Origin: Dendrophyllia cribrosa
Lineage: Eukaryota > Cnidaria > Anthozoa > Scleractinia > Dendrophylliidae
DNA length: 64,000 nucleotides
Assembly: GCA_024195265.1 (NCBI GenBank)
Contig: JAJLRJ010000014.1
Location: forward strand, 24,619,009-24,683,008
Direction of reading: 5' to 3'
Shown here: one piece after another, positions 9,467 to 18,597 of the stretch
Layout: each line of letters starts with the position of its first letter
How positions within the stretch are numbered: the first letter of the stretch is position 1
Program-made: the position numbers and the translations under genes
The notes under the pieces: generated by a model
The model's database searches: none
What the model was told of the DNA's origin: nothing
The model's input: only the letters and a program-made list of their open reading frames with translations

Positions 9467-12445
9467 ACGCTATCAAAACAATACAAATACGTGACGACCG
9501 TTTTCGAACTCTGAAATGCTATCAGATGACGAAAAATAAATTTATTCGTAAAAGCGGTCTGGCCTATCTGGTTTGAAAAATAGATTTCTCTCATTTTTTC
9601 TGTGTTGCAAGACTTTCATGCACTTTACTAAAAGAGAAAAGAGATTTTCGGTTCACCCGAGTGAACGGTCGTGAAGACTCATATCATGGCTTAAATCCAG
9701 CACAATTTTGAATATTTCACAAGAGCTAACACCGTCATTACAAAACAAACACCGCAGTTAGTTAAATTCCTTTTAAGTTAAGGGCCTATTACACTATTCC
9801 GTTGCTAAGTAATGCGGTTGCTATGCAGAGCTAAATCAAGTACAATTTTACTTCCGATGAAAGTGACGGGCAGCTTTGCGCAAACAATGCAAAATTTGAA
9901 GTTCGTCTCGTTCAACTCCTGAATACTTGGTTAGTACTTAAACTTATTTGAAGCTGGATATTTTTCTCTGGAAAGATTCGTTTTGGACGGTTTTCCGAGC
10001 TGATTCAAAACGTAGAAATAACTGAGGGAGTAAGAACGCTCAACATATCAGTTCACAGATATCGGTATTTGCTGAAAGTTTATATTCCTACTGTTTCAGT
10101 CTTCGTACCGTTTTTCCTTTTCTTTTTGTCAATACTGACCAGGTCAACTGCCGAGGAATTCTGGACTGAGGATATCTGGAGCCAACATGTGAGTAAGATG
10201 TTAAGAGAGTGTCCACCATAGGACCAGGCAGGAGGTGATAATACTTAAATCATCGATTTCACTCAAACTTGGCACAAATGTTGAGGGTCATGAGTAGATA
10301 CATGTACCAAAATATAAGGTCAAACTTTTTTATTCTCTCTGAGTTGTAGGGTCCCCCCCGAAAAATGGCCATTTGGCACAAATTTATGCATATTAATTAG
10401 CTAAATTTAGTCGAGTGGTAAGACAACAAAAATTAAGCAGCCTGGGAATAAAAACTACTAAATCGTATTCTACATTTATCAGTCTTGTAGTAAAATGTGT
10501 TATTGGAATCGGCTGCTTTGATTTGTTGCTTTCCCAATACCGTAAGTGAAGGGCATGTTTGGTCATAATTCACGAGACGTCAAAATTATAGGTCATTTTA
10601 GATCTTAATATCCAAAGGGCAATAAGCTAACAACGTAGTTTTGTTACTACAAGTAAGAAGTATCTTTATGCTTGTGAAAAATATAATAAAATTTTTGGGC
10701 AACTAAATTGCTTTTTAGTATGAAGGAATTTTTGCACCTCACTCAACGATTTATACGTTTTTCTGGCGATTTCATCAAAATTCGGTAATTAGAAAGAGTG
10801 GTTTAATTTTAATGAAATTACTAGAAAAAGACAGCAAATGTTCAGCTAAGCATCATTCTGCTTATAACAATCCTAGAATTAGCGAGTAAAGCTTTTTGAA
10901 GCACATTTCATGAAGTTTGTAAATGAGGGTTTCATCTGTCTTACTTCATTTTCAATGCAAAAAACAATGGGACACTTCTCTCTACATTTACTTTCAGGTA
11001 CAATAATGGGCACAAAAATTAAAGCAAAGGCCGATACATACATGTCGTGTAAGTAGTGCTTCGGACTCATTGTTAGGTTCCATTGCGATCCGGCCAAATC
11101 CAGTATATTTTTAAAAAGTTCGATCTCTTAATTCAGCTCTTCGTCGATATTAATCGTGCAGTTCATCGCTGTTGACTTTGCCATGAGAATATCCATTGAT
11201 ACCTTGTTGTAATACCTCCAATTTTTGCCAGTAAGAGTGAGACAAATAAGTTATAAAACCACAAGAGAACCATAAACGCCATCGAAAACTGTCAACATAA
11301 CGTTTGGGAAACATTCTTCGCCATTTTGAACGAAGTGTGAATGAACAAAGTCCAGTGAGTTCAAATTTGTTTGACGGAAATTTTGAATAAAAGGAAATAA
11401 TTCCCAATTCGTTTAGTTTTATTACTCGTACGTTTTTCCGTCCGTGGAAGATTAACTGCAGGATTAACTCAGTGATAAATTGTCATTGTGTGTTGATACG
11501 ATGCAACTTCAGGCAAAAACTTCGGTGAAAGAATTAAAAAAAAAATTCAAAAGAAGTAAAGACAGTGGATTGTCCCTATTGAAAAAAGATGTTTGCGTTT
11601 TAGATTTATATTTGCATTGAATGAAAACAAAGAAGCATCGATTTAGATGGATTCGGCGTTGGTTTCTTGTTTTTCAGAGCACGGACTTCAACCTTGGACT
11701 TTTGTCTTTTGAGTTCGCCTATTCTGCCTTCCACTTTAATGATAACCGAGTACTTCTTAACTGTTAGATTTCTTTTGAGCTATTCCGCCAAAAATGGCCA
11801 CTTAACTGAGATAACCGTTTGCACATAAACAAATTAAACGGCGCATAATTTTGGGCAAACAAAACAAAATAACATTACATCTTTTCCGTTTCGATCTGTA
11901 TATGACTTAAAAACATTGCATGTGATAAAATCAGAAGCACAAAACTGATAAGCTTCTGATAAAACAAATAGGATTGCTTTAATGGCTTTGTTGTTGTTTT
12001 AGTGACGGAAAATAAAAAGAGTAATTAATTATTATTTTTTTTTTTTGCTTCTAAGATTCTCGACTGTTGTTTGAAAAAGAAAGAGAGAGAAGTGTTTCTT
12101 TTTTTTATGTAAGTGCTCGTTCGAATTTAGACGTCGTAAAAAATTCGACAATTCATTTTATTACTAAATGGTTTCCATATTTTGATAGCCAGCTCTATAA
12201 GCTTTAATTTGATAAAACACGTGCTGCGAGTTTATTAAATGACTTAAAACACGTTTATTGAATGAGTTTATTGAATGACTTAAAAAAACTCGTTAATAAT
12301 TCATGACCATTTTGTCCAATATCGATGAAACTATGTGGAGTGATATGAGAAAACAAAAGAAGGTTGTTTGCATTTGGGAATTGAACAACAATAATGAAGG
12401 AGAAATAAAATTAGAAATATAAATATGCAGAACTATGTCAGTATT
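9467..12445. other. No gene seen
   Basis: About 3 kb of AT-rich DNA with several minus-strand open frames under 90 codons (10879-11097, 11150-11407) that have no recognisable domains. A poly-T run lies near 12035. Confidence 0.4.
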
Positions 12446-12491
12446 TTATTCGAATGCGGTCTTTTGATACTTAGCTTGCATTAGTAAAAAC

Positions 12492-12758
12492 ATGCCTCCG
12501 AAGCGGGCGTTTAGGCCACCAAAGTCTAAAGAAGAAGAGAAAAACGCATTGGAAGAGTGTATTCCAAAGGCCACACGTTCGTCTACAAAGTGGTCGTTTA
12601 AAGTATTTTCTGAATGGCAAATAAGTCGAGTTAACAAAGATCCTTCGAAAGAGCAGCGTTCTTTTGAGGTGGACGTGGAAAAAGTACAGTCATTAGAAAC
12701 GAATATTGCCAATATGAATGCAGAATCCCTGAACTTTTGGAAAGTTAGCACAAAATAA
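12492..12758 (+). pseudogene. N-terminal fragment resembling a Crypton/DUF3504-type gene
   Basis: An 88-codon frame beginning MPPKRAFRPPKSKEEE and containing STKWSFKVFSEWQ and NAESLNFWKVSTK. The pattern of a Trp-Val-Phe-x-x-Trp block followed by Leu-x-x-Trp resembles N-termini of tyrosine-recombinase-derived (Crypton-like) proteins common in cnidarians; this is recall of a family pattern, not a search. It ends 50 bp before the virus-like element, and no continuation is seen beyond the right end of the element. Confidence 0.35.
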
Positions 12759-12801
12759 ATGTGTTGCGTGAAATTAATGGTTGTTCTCAGTATTTAATTC
12801 C

Positions 12802-12807
12802 TACTGT
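12802..12807. repeat. Left target-site duplication (ACTGT or TACTGT)
   Basis: TACTGT immediately precedes the first terminal base. The last five bases, ACTGT, recur immediately after the right end at 30082-30086; the six-base version recurs at 30081-30086 if the final T of the inverted repeat is counted as host. Confidence 0.75.
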
Positions 12808-12933
12808 AGTAGTGGGTGGGGGATGGCTCAAATGCGGTTTTTCGGGTCCATAAATAAGCTGTCCTCACTGCGCTCGGACAGCTTATTTATGGCTTCGAAA
12901 AACCGCATTTGAGACCATCCCCCACCCACTACT
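12808..12933. other. Terminal hairpin inside the left inverted repeat
   Basis: AGTAGTGGGTGGGGGATGG at the outer edge is complementary to CCATCCCCCACCCACTACT at 12915-12933, and pairing continues inward through AAATGCGGTTTTTCG and CATAAATAAGCTGTCC to an 11-base loop TCACTGCGCTC (12865-12875). Arms are about 57 bp with a few mismatches. The same structure is in the right repeat. Confidence 0.85.
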
Positions 12934-13029
12934 CGGGATACCCGTCCTCAAACCCCGTAAGAGGGGGTCAAATGCGTTTTTTCCCGAGCCCGCCCGCAAG
13001 GGCAAGCGAGACATAACCAATTGAAGAAA
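12808..13029 (+). repeat. Left terminal inverted repeat
   Basis: It matches the complement of 29860-30081 from AGTAGTGGGTGGGGGATGG through AACCAATTGAAGAAA, with few differences (for example GCAAGGGCAAG against GCAACGGCAAG). The first 126 bases form a hairpin of their own. Confidence 0.93.
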
Positions 13030-13049
13030 CCCCTCCTCTCATTGTATCA

Positions 13050-13277
13050 ATGGGGAAAGGAAGAAAGGGCCTTCTGACACAATCAGCTAAACGAATGTCA
13101 TTTAACCATTCAAGACATGGAAGTCTTCTTTGTTTTGGATGTGGAAAATGTGAACGCTGTAAATACTTTGAAGAAACTCGAGGACAAATATCTCCTCCAT
13201 CTATTGTACCGCAATATATTATTGAAGCCACACAAAGACTGACTCCACAACAACTTGTGGCGTTGATTCCCAATTGA
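13050..13277 (+). CDS. Small Cys-rich protein, unknown
   Basis: A 75-residue frame starting 20 bp inside the left inverted repeat. It has a basic start (MGKGRKG) and a compact cysteine cluster, CFGCGKCERCKYF, that could bind a metal. The stop overlaps sequence just before the next ORF, so the two could be one disrupted or spliced gene with the zinc-finger ORF. No CATATATATAC-type box precedes it, as for the other end-proximal genes. Function not recognised. Confidence 0.4.
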   Translation: MGKGRKGLLTQSAKRMSFNHSRHGSLLCFGCGKCERCKYFEETRGQISPPSIVPQYIIEATQRLTPQQLVALIPN

Positions 13278-13309
13278 AGAAACCACATACCCTCCATATA
13301 AACGTGACA

Positions 13310-13978
13310 ATGCCCCTCGTCAACGAACCAATGACTGCCGTTGCGTTTTTGAAAATGAGGGGAATCCCTTTGAAAGAAGGTGATGACTTATATGCAAAGA
13401 ACAAAGGGACGTTCGAATACAACCCTTGCAGACATTGTGGTTTAAACTTCACCCAAGGTAATTCTCTTGTTGAGCATCAAAAATACGCTTGTAAGAATCT
13501 GCGAACAGAACCACGGCCGAAAGAGCTTTGTCTCGGCTGCAATCGAAGATTTTGTCGACAAACGGTTTCCAGACACTTAAGAAATGGTTGCCCTCCCGCG
13601 AAAAGCAACCCTCGAGTTTTTATACAGCGTGAGGTTGTTCGAGATGTTTTTGCAAACATTAGCCAGCATGATCTGAATGCCTGGCTTGACGAGCAAGAAC
13701 AAGAACCATTTAAAAACAAAAGCCTGGAGGCTCTCAACCCCTTACCCAGGATCCGAGATTTGAGCTTTGTTTCTGATTTCATCGAAGGCAAGTCATCACT
13801 CACAGCTTTTCAAACAGAGTTGTGTGGTTATTACCAATTGAAAAAACCTTTACCTTTACATACCAATGATGGCGACAACACAAGATTTCATGAACTTTCT
13901 CAAATCGAGGAACACTGGTCTGAAACAAAAGAGCGCCGACTGGCTCTCAGCCAGACAAAATACAATTGGGGCTTCTGA
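13310..13978 (+). CDS. Zinc-finger protein, two Cys/His fingers
   Basis: About 222 residues from the ATG at 13310; the frame is open to a TTG at 13274. Two finger-like units are visible: CRHCGLNFTQGNSLVEHQ with a following Cys (C2HC), and CLGCNRRF...SRHLRNGC. The rest is mostly charged and helical-looking. A DNA-binding role is likely. The last 113 bases overlap the exonuclease start in another frame, and the C-terminal 37 residues look like a shadow of that gene; the real C-terminus may have been lost, or the two were once joined. Its finger resembles the one in this element's polymerase (CGECGGRFTQACHLTRH). Confidence 0.6.
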   Translation: MPLVNEPMTAVAFLKMRGIPLKEGDDLYAKNKGTFEYNPCRHCGLNFTQGNSLVEHQKYACKNLRTEPRPKELCLGCNRRFCRQTVSRHLRNGCPPAKSNPRVFIQREVVRDVFANISQHDLNAWLDEQEQEPFKNKSLEALNPLPRIRDLSFVSDFIEGKSSLTAFQTELCGYYQLKKPLPLHTNDGDNTRFHELSQIEEHWSETKERRLALSQTKYNWGF

Positions 13979-14978
13979 AGTTTCTGCTTTAACAGCCACT
14001 TCGCCGTTCGAAACGCGAAGAAGCTTGCTCTTAAAGAAAATTCAACCACCAGTTATGCATAACAATGCGGCTTGTACCTGGGGCAATCTGTTCGAACCGC
14101 TTATTCGCAAGTATTTTGAGCAAAAACATTCTGTTTCCGTTTTTGGTCACAGCATCTCTCTTAATCTAGCAAGAGAGCATCCGCTTTATCGAAAGGTCAC
14201 TTGTAGCCCAGACGGCTATTTCATGAATAAAGATAACACATTAAGCTTGTTGGAGTTTAAATGTCCGTTCAAGCGAAGAATAGCTATTAACAGAATTCCT
14301 AGCTATTATAGCGATCAGATACAAACAGGGCTTGCTTTGAGTGGTGACATGGTCTCCAAAGGCTTGTTTGTTGACGGCTATTTCAGAATGTGTTCTTTAA
14401 ACCAGATAGAGCCGAGTTTAGCTCACAATTCTTTTCTCAACGCCGGGAAAACATACAAGACAAAAAACAAATCAACTCTTGCCTGGGGGGTCTGTTATCT
14501 ATTCAGCAAACAAAACATCAAGAACAATCAAGCCGAACTTATTGATCTTGGGGCGGCACAAACAATTGCTTTGTTTGAACATGTCGTGGGTTTAATAGCC
14601 ACTAAAGAAGTTTGGGTTTCTTATGGGAAAATACGAATGGCGTTCACAGAACGTGACGAAAATGATGAATGTTTACGTTTACTCTCTATGAAGGAAGCGT
14701 TCTCTAACCCGCGTAGAGAATGGCCGAAACCTGTCGCAATGTTCGCTTGGAAATTGCTCGATCTCACTGAAATTTGGGAGTTTAAAAAACCAGATTTCTT
14801 GAGGGACATGCAAAGATCGGTTGAATGCTTTCATGAGAATCTATCAAAGTTAAAAGGAAGAGTCAGAAATTATACTTACACCGAGGACTCTGCCACAACT
14901 CCAAACACAGGCGATGACAAGGCCGTTTTGGAAGCCTTTATAATGGAGCAAGCGGCAATGCTTACTCCAGAGTTCTGA
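13866..14978 (+). CDS. YqaJ/lambda-exonuclease family nuclease
   Basis: A 370-residue, fully open frame. The N-terminal half holds the PD-(D/E)XK exonuclease signature in the right order: SARQNTIGASEVSAL, WGNLFEPLIRKYF (conserved Glu), TCSPDGYF (Asp) and LLEFKCPFKRR (Glu-x-Lys). This family digests one strand from double-stranded ends to prepare annealing recombination, so the expected role is replication-linked recombination or genome-end processing. ATG codons at 13866 and 13869 are both possible. It meets the VLTF3-like gene tail to tail with a 17-bp overlap. Confidence 0.88.
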   Translation: MMATTQDFMNFLKSRNTGLKQKSADWLSARQNTIGASEVSALTATSPFETRRSLLLKKIQPPVMHNNAACTWGNLFEPLIRKYFEQKHSVSVFGHSISLNLAREHPLYRKVTCSPDGYFMNKDNTLSLLEFKCPFKRRIAINRIPSYYSDQIQTGLALSGDMVSKGLFVDGYFRMCSLNQIEPSLAHNSFLNAGKTYKTKNKSTLAWGVCYLFSKQNIKNNQAELIDLGAAQTIALFEHVVGLIATKEVWVSYGKIRMAFTERDENDECLRLLSMKEAFSNPRREWPKPVAMFAWKLLDLTEIWEFKKPDFLRDMQRSVECFHENLSKLKGRVRNYTYTEDSATTPNTGDDKAVLEAFIMEQAAMLTPEF

Positions 14979-15627
14979 ATGCATTATCCCATAAATGTTC
15001 GTTTTTGATTATCATAGCATCAGACATCCATTGTTGTCTCAGGTAATTTACAATCGCTCGTTGCGGGGCTTCAAGCGGTGTTATAATGTCCAGGATTTTG
15101 TAGATCACAAACGTATAAGATATTCTCGGAAGCCGACCTTCTATTTGTTTGAAGATACGTTTCGTTTCATGGATTTGATCGAGAGTCAACTGCACAGGCA
15201 GAAATTTGAGCTTCTTGATAAGCCTGTTCAAAGCATAACCAAACACATAACTTCGTCCCGACCGATGGCTTGGTCTGTGGAAATTGTTTTGATTTGTACA
15301 TGCCGTAGCATCATCGAACACTTCCACACGGCCGCATCTTTTACAATAAAGTTCACAAGAATTGATTGATTGCAAAACGGAGCCGCCACAGTCATAACAA
15401 GACAGGAGTCTTCGGCCCCAGCGTTCAATCTGCATGTCTTTGTAATGTTTTTGTAGATATTGCTTTCCAATCTCTGCTCGCCCCATATCTTCGCATAACT
15501 GATAGAATTTTTCCGGCAGGCACAAGCGGTGTATTTCTTTTCTGTAATCGCTGCCGTATAGCGAGCGAAGGATGGCAAATTTGTGCTCTTTGTCAAGTTC
15601 ATTGAGCCGTACGTCAAACTCAGTCAT
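14962..15627 (-). CDS. VLTF3-like late transcription factor
   Basis: A 221-residue intact frame. A zinc ribbon is visible in the middle (CYDCGG followed about 17 residues later by CKRCG), then NNFHRPSHRSGRSYVFGYAL and a helical C-terminal half containing LTLDQIHETKRIFKQIEGR. Order and spacing fit the poxvirus late transcription factor 3 family of large DNA viruses and some Polinton-like viruses. It probably directs transcription of the virion genes, whose shared promoter box is described separately. Assignment is by pattern only. Confidence 0.7.
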   Translation of the reverse strand: MTEFDVRLNELDKEHKFAILRSLYGSDYRKEIHRLCLPEKFYQLCEDMGRAEIGKQYLQKHYKDMQIERWGRRLLSCYDCGGSVLQSINSCELYCKRCGRVEVFDDATACTNQNNFHRPSHRSGRSYVFGYALNRLIKKLKFLPVQLTLDQIHETKRIFKQIEGRLPRISYTFVIYKILDIITPLEAPQRAIVNYLRQQWMSDAMIIKNEHLWDNAFRTLE

Positions 15628-15905
15628 GTTTATATTTAGAGATTACAATTTTTTCAATTGGGGGTTTCCCGTGATTTCCGGTATTGTTGTGTAAAGGCCG
15701 TATTTAGAAAATTACGACTTTTCGAAGCTTCTTGAACATACCGAAGCGCCCCACAAATACCGAAGCGCCCCAACTTTGTTGAAAAATTTTTTTCTGGGGT
15801 GCTTCGGAATTTATTTTTTGAAAAAGTTTTTTGGGGCGCTTCGGAATTTATGGGCCTATGCGTGGCGGGATTTTTTCCTCAAGATTTGTAGATTAAAACC
15901 TGAAT
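15628..15905. other. Non-coding spacer with GC-rich inverted and direct repeats
   Basis: CCGAAGCGCCCC occurs twice (15741-15752 and 15760-15771) and its complement twice (15796-15807 with one change, and 15833-15844), so alternative hairpins can form. It lies between the starts and ends of two leftward genes; it could be a terminator, a regulatory site or a small foldback insert. Confidence 0.6.
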
Positions 15906-16589
15906 TTAATTTCTCAAATCGGATTTGGATGCTGCGGCGAGAAGTATCTTTTTTTGAATTTCTTGTGTGACTTCCTTGCGAAGTTCCTTTTTGAGTTTCT
16001 CGAGGTCTGGCGCTTGTGTTTGAGTGGCAACGTCTTTTTTTGCCTTAACACCATCCCTGTTTGCAGCTTTGAGTTCGTGATATTTTTCCACCTCACGAGT
16101 AATTATGGTGAATTCTGCATCACTGATCCTCTTGTCTTCCAGAGCCTTTGAGACCAGTTCATTGACAGAGTTGCGTTTAGCCAGGGCCAGTGTGTAGATA
16201 TTCTCGTGTTTGGTCACTTTTCGCTCTAATCGCTTGTTAGCAGCTGTAAAGCCAACAGAGGACAGACCACAGAGGGTCGCGACGCCGGCAAGTGCTGGAC
16301 TTGCAACAATTCCGAACCCAGTCAATGCAGTGGCTAGGGCCCCTGATGATAGCCCAACAGAAAGCGACCCAAGGCCAACCGCCGAGTAATGAACTAAGGC
16401 TTGGGTTCGTTTATATTTTTTTGCGACCTGTCGGTAATGCTCGGCTTCGTCAGACAGCTCTTTAAGCAAGTCAGAGATTTTTTTGAGCCGGAAATCTTCT
16501 GCATTAATTTGAGTGATCTCACGCATAGGGTATAGCTGTTGTGTCTCGCTGTATTCGGGGGCCGATGGAAGCACATTGGCAGAACTCAT
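15906..16589 (-). CDS. Hydrophobic-centre virion or membrane protein candidate
   Basis: 227 residues from the ATG at 16589, chosen because a GGTATATATATG box (minus strand CATATATATACC, 16596-16607) ends 6 bp upstream. The N-terminal third is polar and helical (HYRQVAKKYKRTQALVHYS). A Gly/Ala/Ser-rich hydrophobic stretch of about 55 residues (LSSGALATALTGFGIVASPA) can form two membrane hairpins. The C-terminal half is charged and coiled-coil-like, rich in Lys/Glu. I associate this type with the virion module of cnidarian Polinton-like elements but know no function. Confidence 0.65.
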   Translation of the reverse strand: MSSANVLPSAPEYSETQQLYPMREITQINAEDFRLKKISDLLKELSDEAEHYRQVAKKYKRTQALVHYSAVGLGSLSVGLSSGALATALTGFGIVASPALAGVATLCGLSSVGFTAANKRLERKVTKHENIYTLALAKRNSVNELVSKALEDKRISDAEFTIITREVEKYHELKAANRDGVKAKKDVATQTQAPDLEKLKKELRKEVTQEIQKKILLAAASKSDLRN

Positions 16590-16932
16590 GGCGTGGGTAT
16601 ATATATGATTTTTCATTTATCTCAACTTCAAATTCCAAAGGCGCGTCATTGAAGTTGAAGAGGTCACCATTTGCATCCCGCACAGACAGTGTTATGCTGT
16701 TTACATAATCACTAGACGAGACGTCACGCAAGACGTTCTGTTGTGTTGTCTCGTAATGAACCTTTTCAAATGATTTCCCACGAATGTCGAAGCGCGCCAA
16801 CACACTCGAAGGTTTGCCATTGAGTAAGTTCAGTTCTTTATCAACCAGATCACAGTGGATGAAGTAAGTGCTTGGTGCCGTTAAACGCTTGACGAAGGTT
16901 ATTAGCAACAATACAGGTCTTATGCCAAGCAA
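16519..16932 (-). pseudogene. C-terminal fragment of a capsid-associated protein
   Basis: A 137-codon frame whose middle (HCDLVDKELNLLNGKPSS; NSITLSVRDANGDLF; LEFEVEIN) is beta-rich and looks like the conserved C-terminal half of a minor virion protein of this element group. The expected N-terminal half is missing: coding texture starts abruptly near 16900. At the other end the frame runs through the promoter box and start of the next gene, so its stop seems lost as well. I call it a truncated remnant. Confidence 0.5.
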
Positions 16933-17006
16933 TTCTGCCAGATTGTCACTAAGCGGCCAAGGCCAAGGCGCTCTCAGACTTCAAAAAGCGTTTCCCTAAC
17001 GCTGAT

Positions 17007-18593
17007 ATGTCCCATTTTGAAGTGCAAGTAGAGTATGGTGACGACCACAAAACAGCCACAGGAGAAGTGCTTTACAAACAGGGCCCTGGCTCATGGGCAC
17101 TCGTTACAGAAATGCCCCACAAAGATTGGACTCAAGCCGAAAGAAACGCTCTTGGCCTTCATTATGACGGGGGTTTCCCTTATCAGTTATCGCTGGGGCA
17201 ACCAGAAAAGTCAATCCCGGCTGTTGATTTCTCCACCCCAATAGACAAAGACATGATGATTGGCGCAATCGTGAACGATGAGTCGCAAAGGATTTACGTC
17301 ACGCCAACTGAGTATTTCACAACGAAATACAGAAATATATTCAGGGGCACGCAGATATCATTCACAACAGCGAAATACGGCCGAAAGTGGATGGGTGGCC
17401 CTCATATGAGCTTTTGGCCACAACAACTCTCCTTCGCCCTGTGGTGTGCAACAACCGGCTGTGGAATCTCGCGCGACTTTCTCTTCGATAAGAACTCCAG
17501 TCTATCCTTAACCCCCCAGCTCCGGTCGTTTTACTGGTTTCACGTTTATTTCACAACAAGGCGAATACTCTACCAGATGGGTGGGGAACAAAGCGTGAGT
17601 GCTTTGCCAGATGACCCTCCATTCAACCAGAAAGACAACAAGTATAACATCGACGCGTACAAGAAGCTTTGCATAGAGTTCGGTATCGACCCCAGTTCTG
17701 ACTTCCGTTACACATACGGCAAGAACCACGGGCTTGGTAATGTCTACATTTGGGCTTATGGAGAGGGCCCCATCTCCACCGATTACACCTATCCAGACCC
17801 TGATCTAGCTCTGTTCGATGATGAGCGCGTGACTGACAGAAAAGACCCCAACTTTCGCGCAAATGGAATATCTTTCGTTCGCAACGATCAAGGGGCGGAC
17901 ACCCAGTTCGAGCACTTTGTGCCAAATTACGCACAGGGGCTAACACAGCCAGGGCTCGCGCGTATGAACCAATCAATCGAGGCCTTTGTGTACTGCATTC
18001 TTGGTTCACAAGCCAAAACCCGCAGCAGCATCATTGGAAGAGGAGGCCGGGCGTTCGAAACGCAGAGAGTCTTCCTCACCCATCTAGAGGAGGCCATAAT
18101 ACTGAACGACATCGCAACAAGCGTACAGCGTTACCAGCTTGCCATCCAAGCAACGAAAGTGCGCTTAGACTTTGCGACAGCACCCGGAAGCTGGCTCATG
18201 CCATCACGCATGATTATCAACACAGAGAGCGTGATCGGGTATAACAATAATCTACAGGAGGCAACGCAAGGGATGAGGCTGGGTGTGAACAGTGATGTTA
18301 ATCTGGGCACAAAAAAAGCCTCCCTTCGCCTCATGGACGGTGGACCGACAAAGATCAATCCGCCAAACAGTCACCCATCAAACCCGATACATAAACAGGC
18401 CACACAGGCACAGGGCATCGCGCCCAAACCAAGGACCACACCCACACCCACACCCACACCACAACCAGCCACAACACCCACACCAACCCCCACACCAACA
18501 CCCACACCACAGCCCGACCCGCATCACGTAAACAAGGCACTCATTGCTGTGGGCGCGCTTGCTTTGGCAGGTCTTTTCGTTTGGTCGAGATAA
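17007..18593 (+). CDS. Large tail-anchored, stalked protein, unknown family
   Basis: 528 residues from the ATG at 17007. The frame is open upstream to a stop near 16953 and the preceding codons look coding (ALSDFKKRFPNAD), so the original start may be lost. The body, about 440 residues, is soluble with no known enzymatic motif; HPSNPIHKQ and LMPSRMIINTESVIGYNN are conserved-looking blocks. A Thr-Pro stalk (about residues 455-505) of repeated TPTPTP precedes one C-terminal membrane segment, ALIAVGALALAGLFVW. The layout suggests a membrane-displayed or virion surface protein. No shared promoter box precedes it. Confidence 0.65.
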   Translation: MSHFEVQVEYGDDHKTATGEVLYKQGPGSWALVTEMPHKDWTQAERNALGLHYDGGFPYQLSLGQPEKSIPAVDFSTPIDKDMMIGAIVNDESQRIYVTPTEYFTTKYRNIFRGTQISFTTAKYGRKWMGGPHMSFWPQQLSFALWCATTGCGISRDFLFDKNSSLSLTPQLRSFYWFHVYFTTRRILYQMGGEQSVSALPDDPPFNQKDNKYNIDAYKKLCIEFGIDPSSDFRYTYGKNHGLGNVYIWAYGEGPISTDYTYPDPDLALFDDERVTDRKDPNFRANGISFVRNDQGADTQFEHFVPNYAQGLTQPGLARMNQSIEAFVYCILGSQAKTRSSIIGRGGRAFETQRVFLTHLEEAIILNDIATSVQRYQLAIQATKVRLDFATAPGSWLMPSRMIINTESVIGYNNNLQEATQGMRLGVNSDVNLGTKKASLRLMDGGPTKINPPNSHPSNPIHKQATQAQGIAPKPRTTPTPTPTPQPATTPTPTPTPTPTPQPDPHHVNKALIAVGALALAGLFVWSR

Positions 18594-18597
18594 GTGT

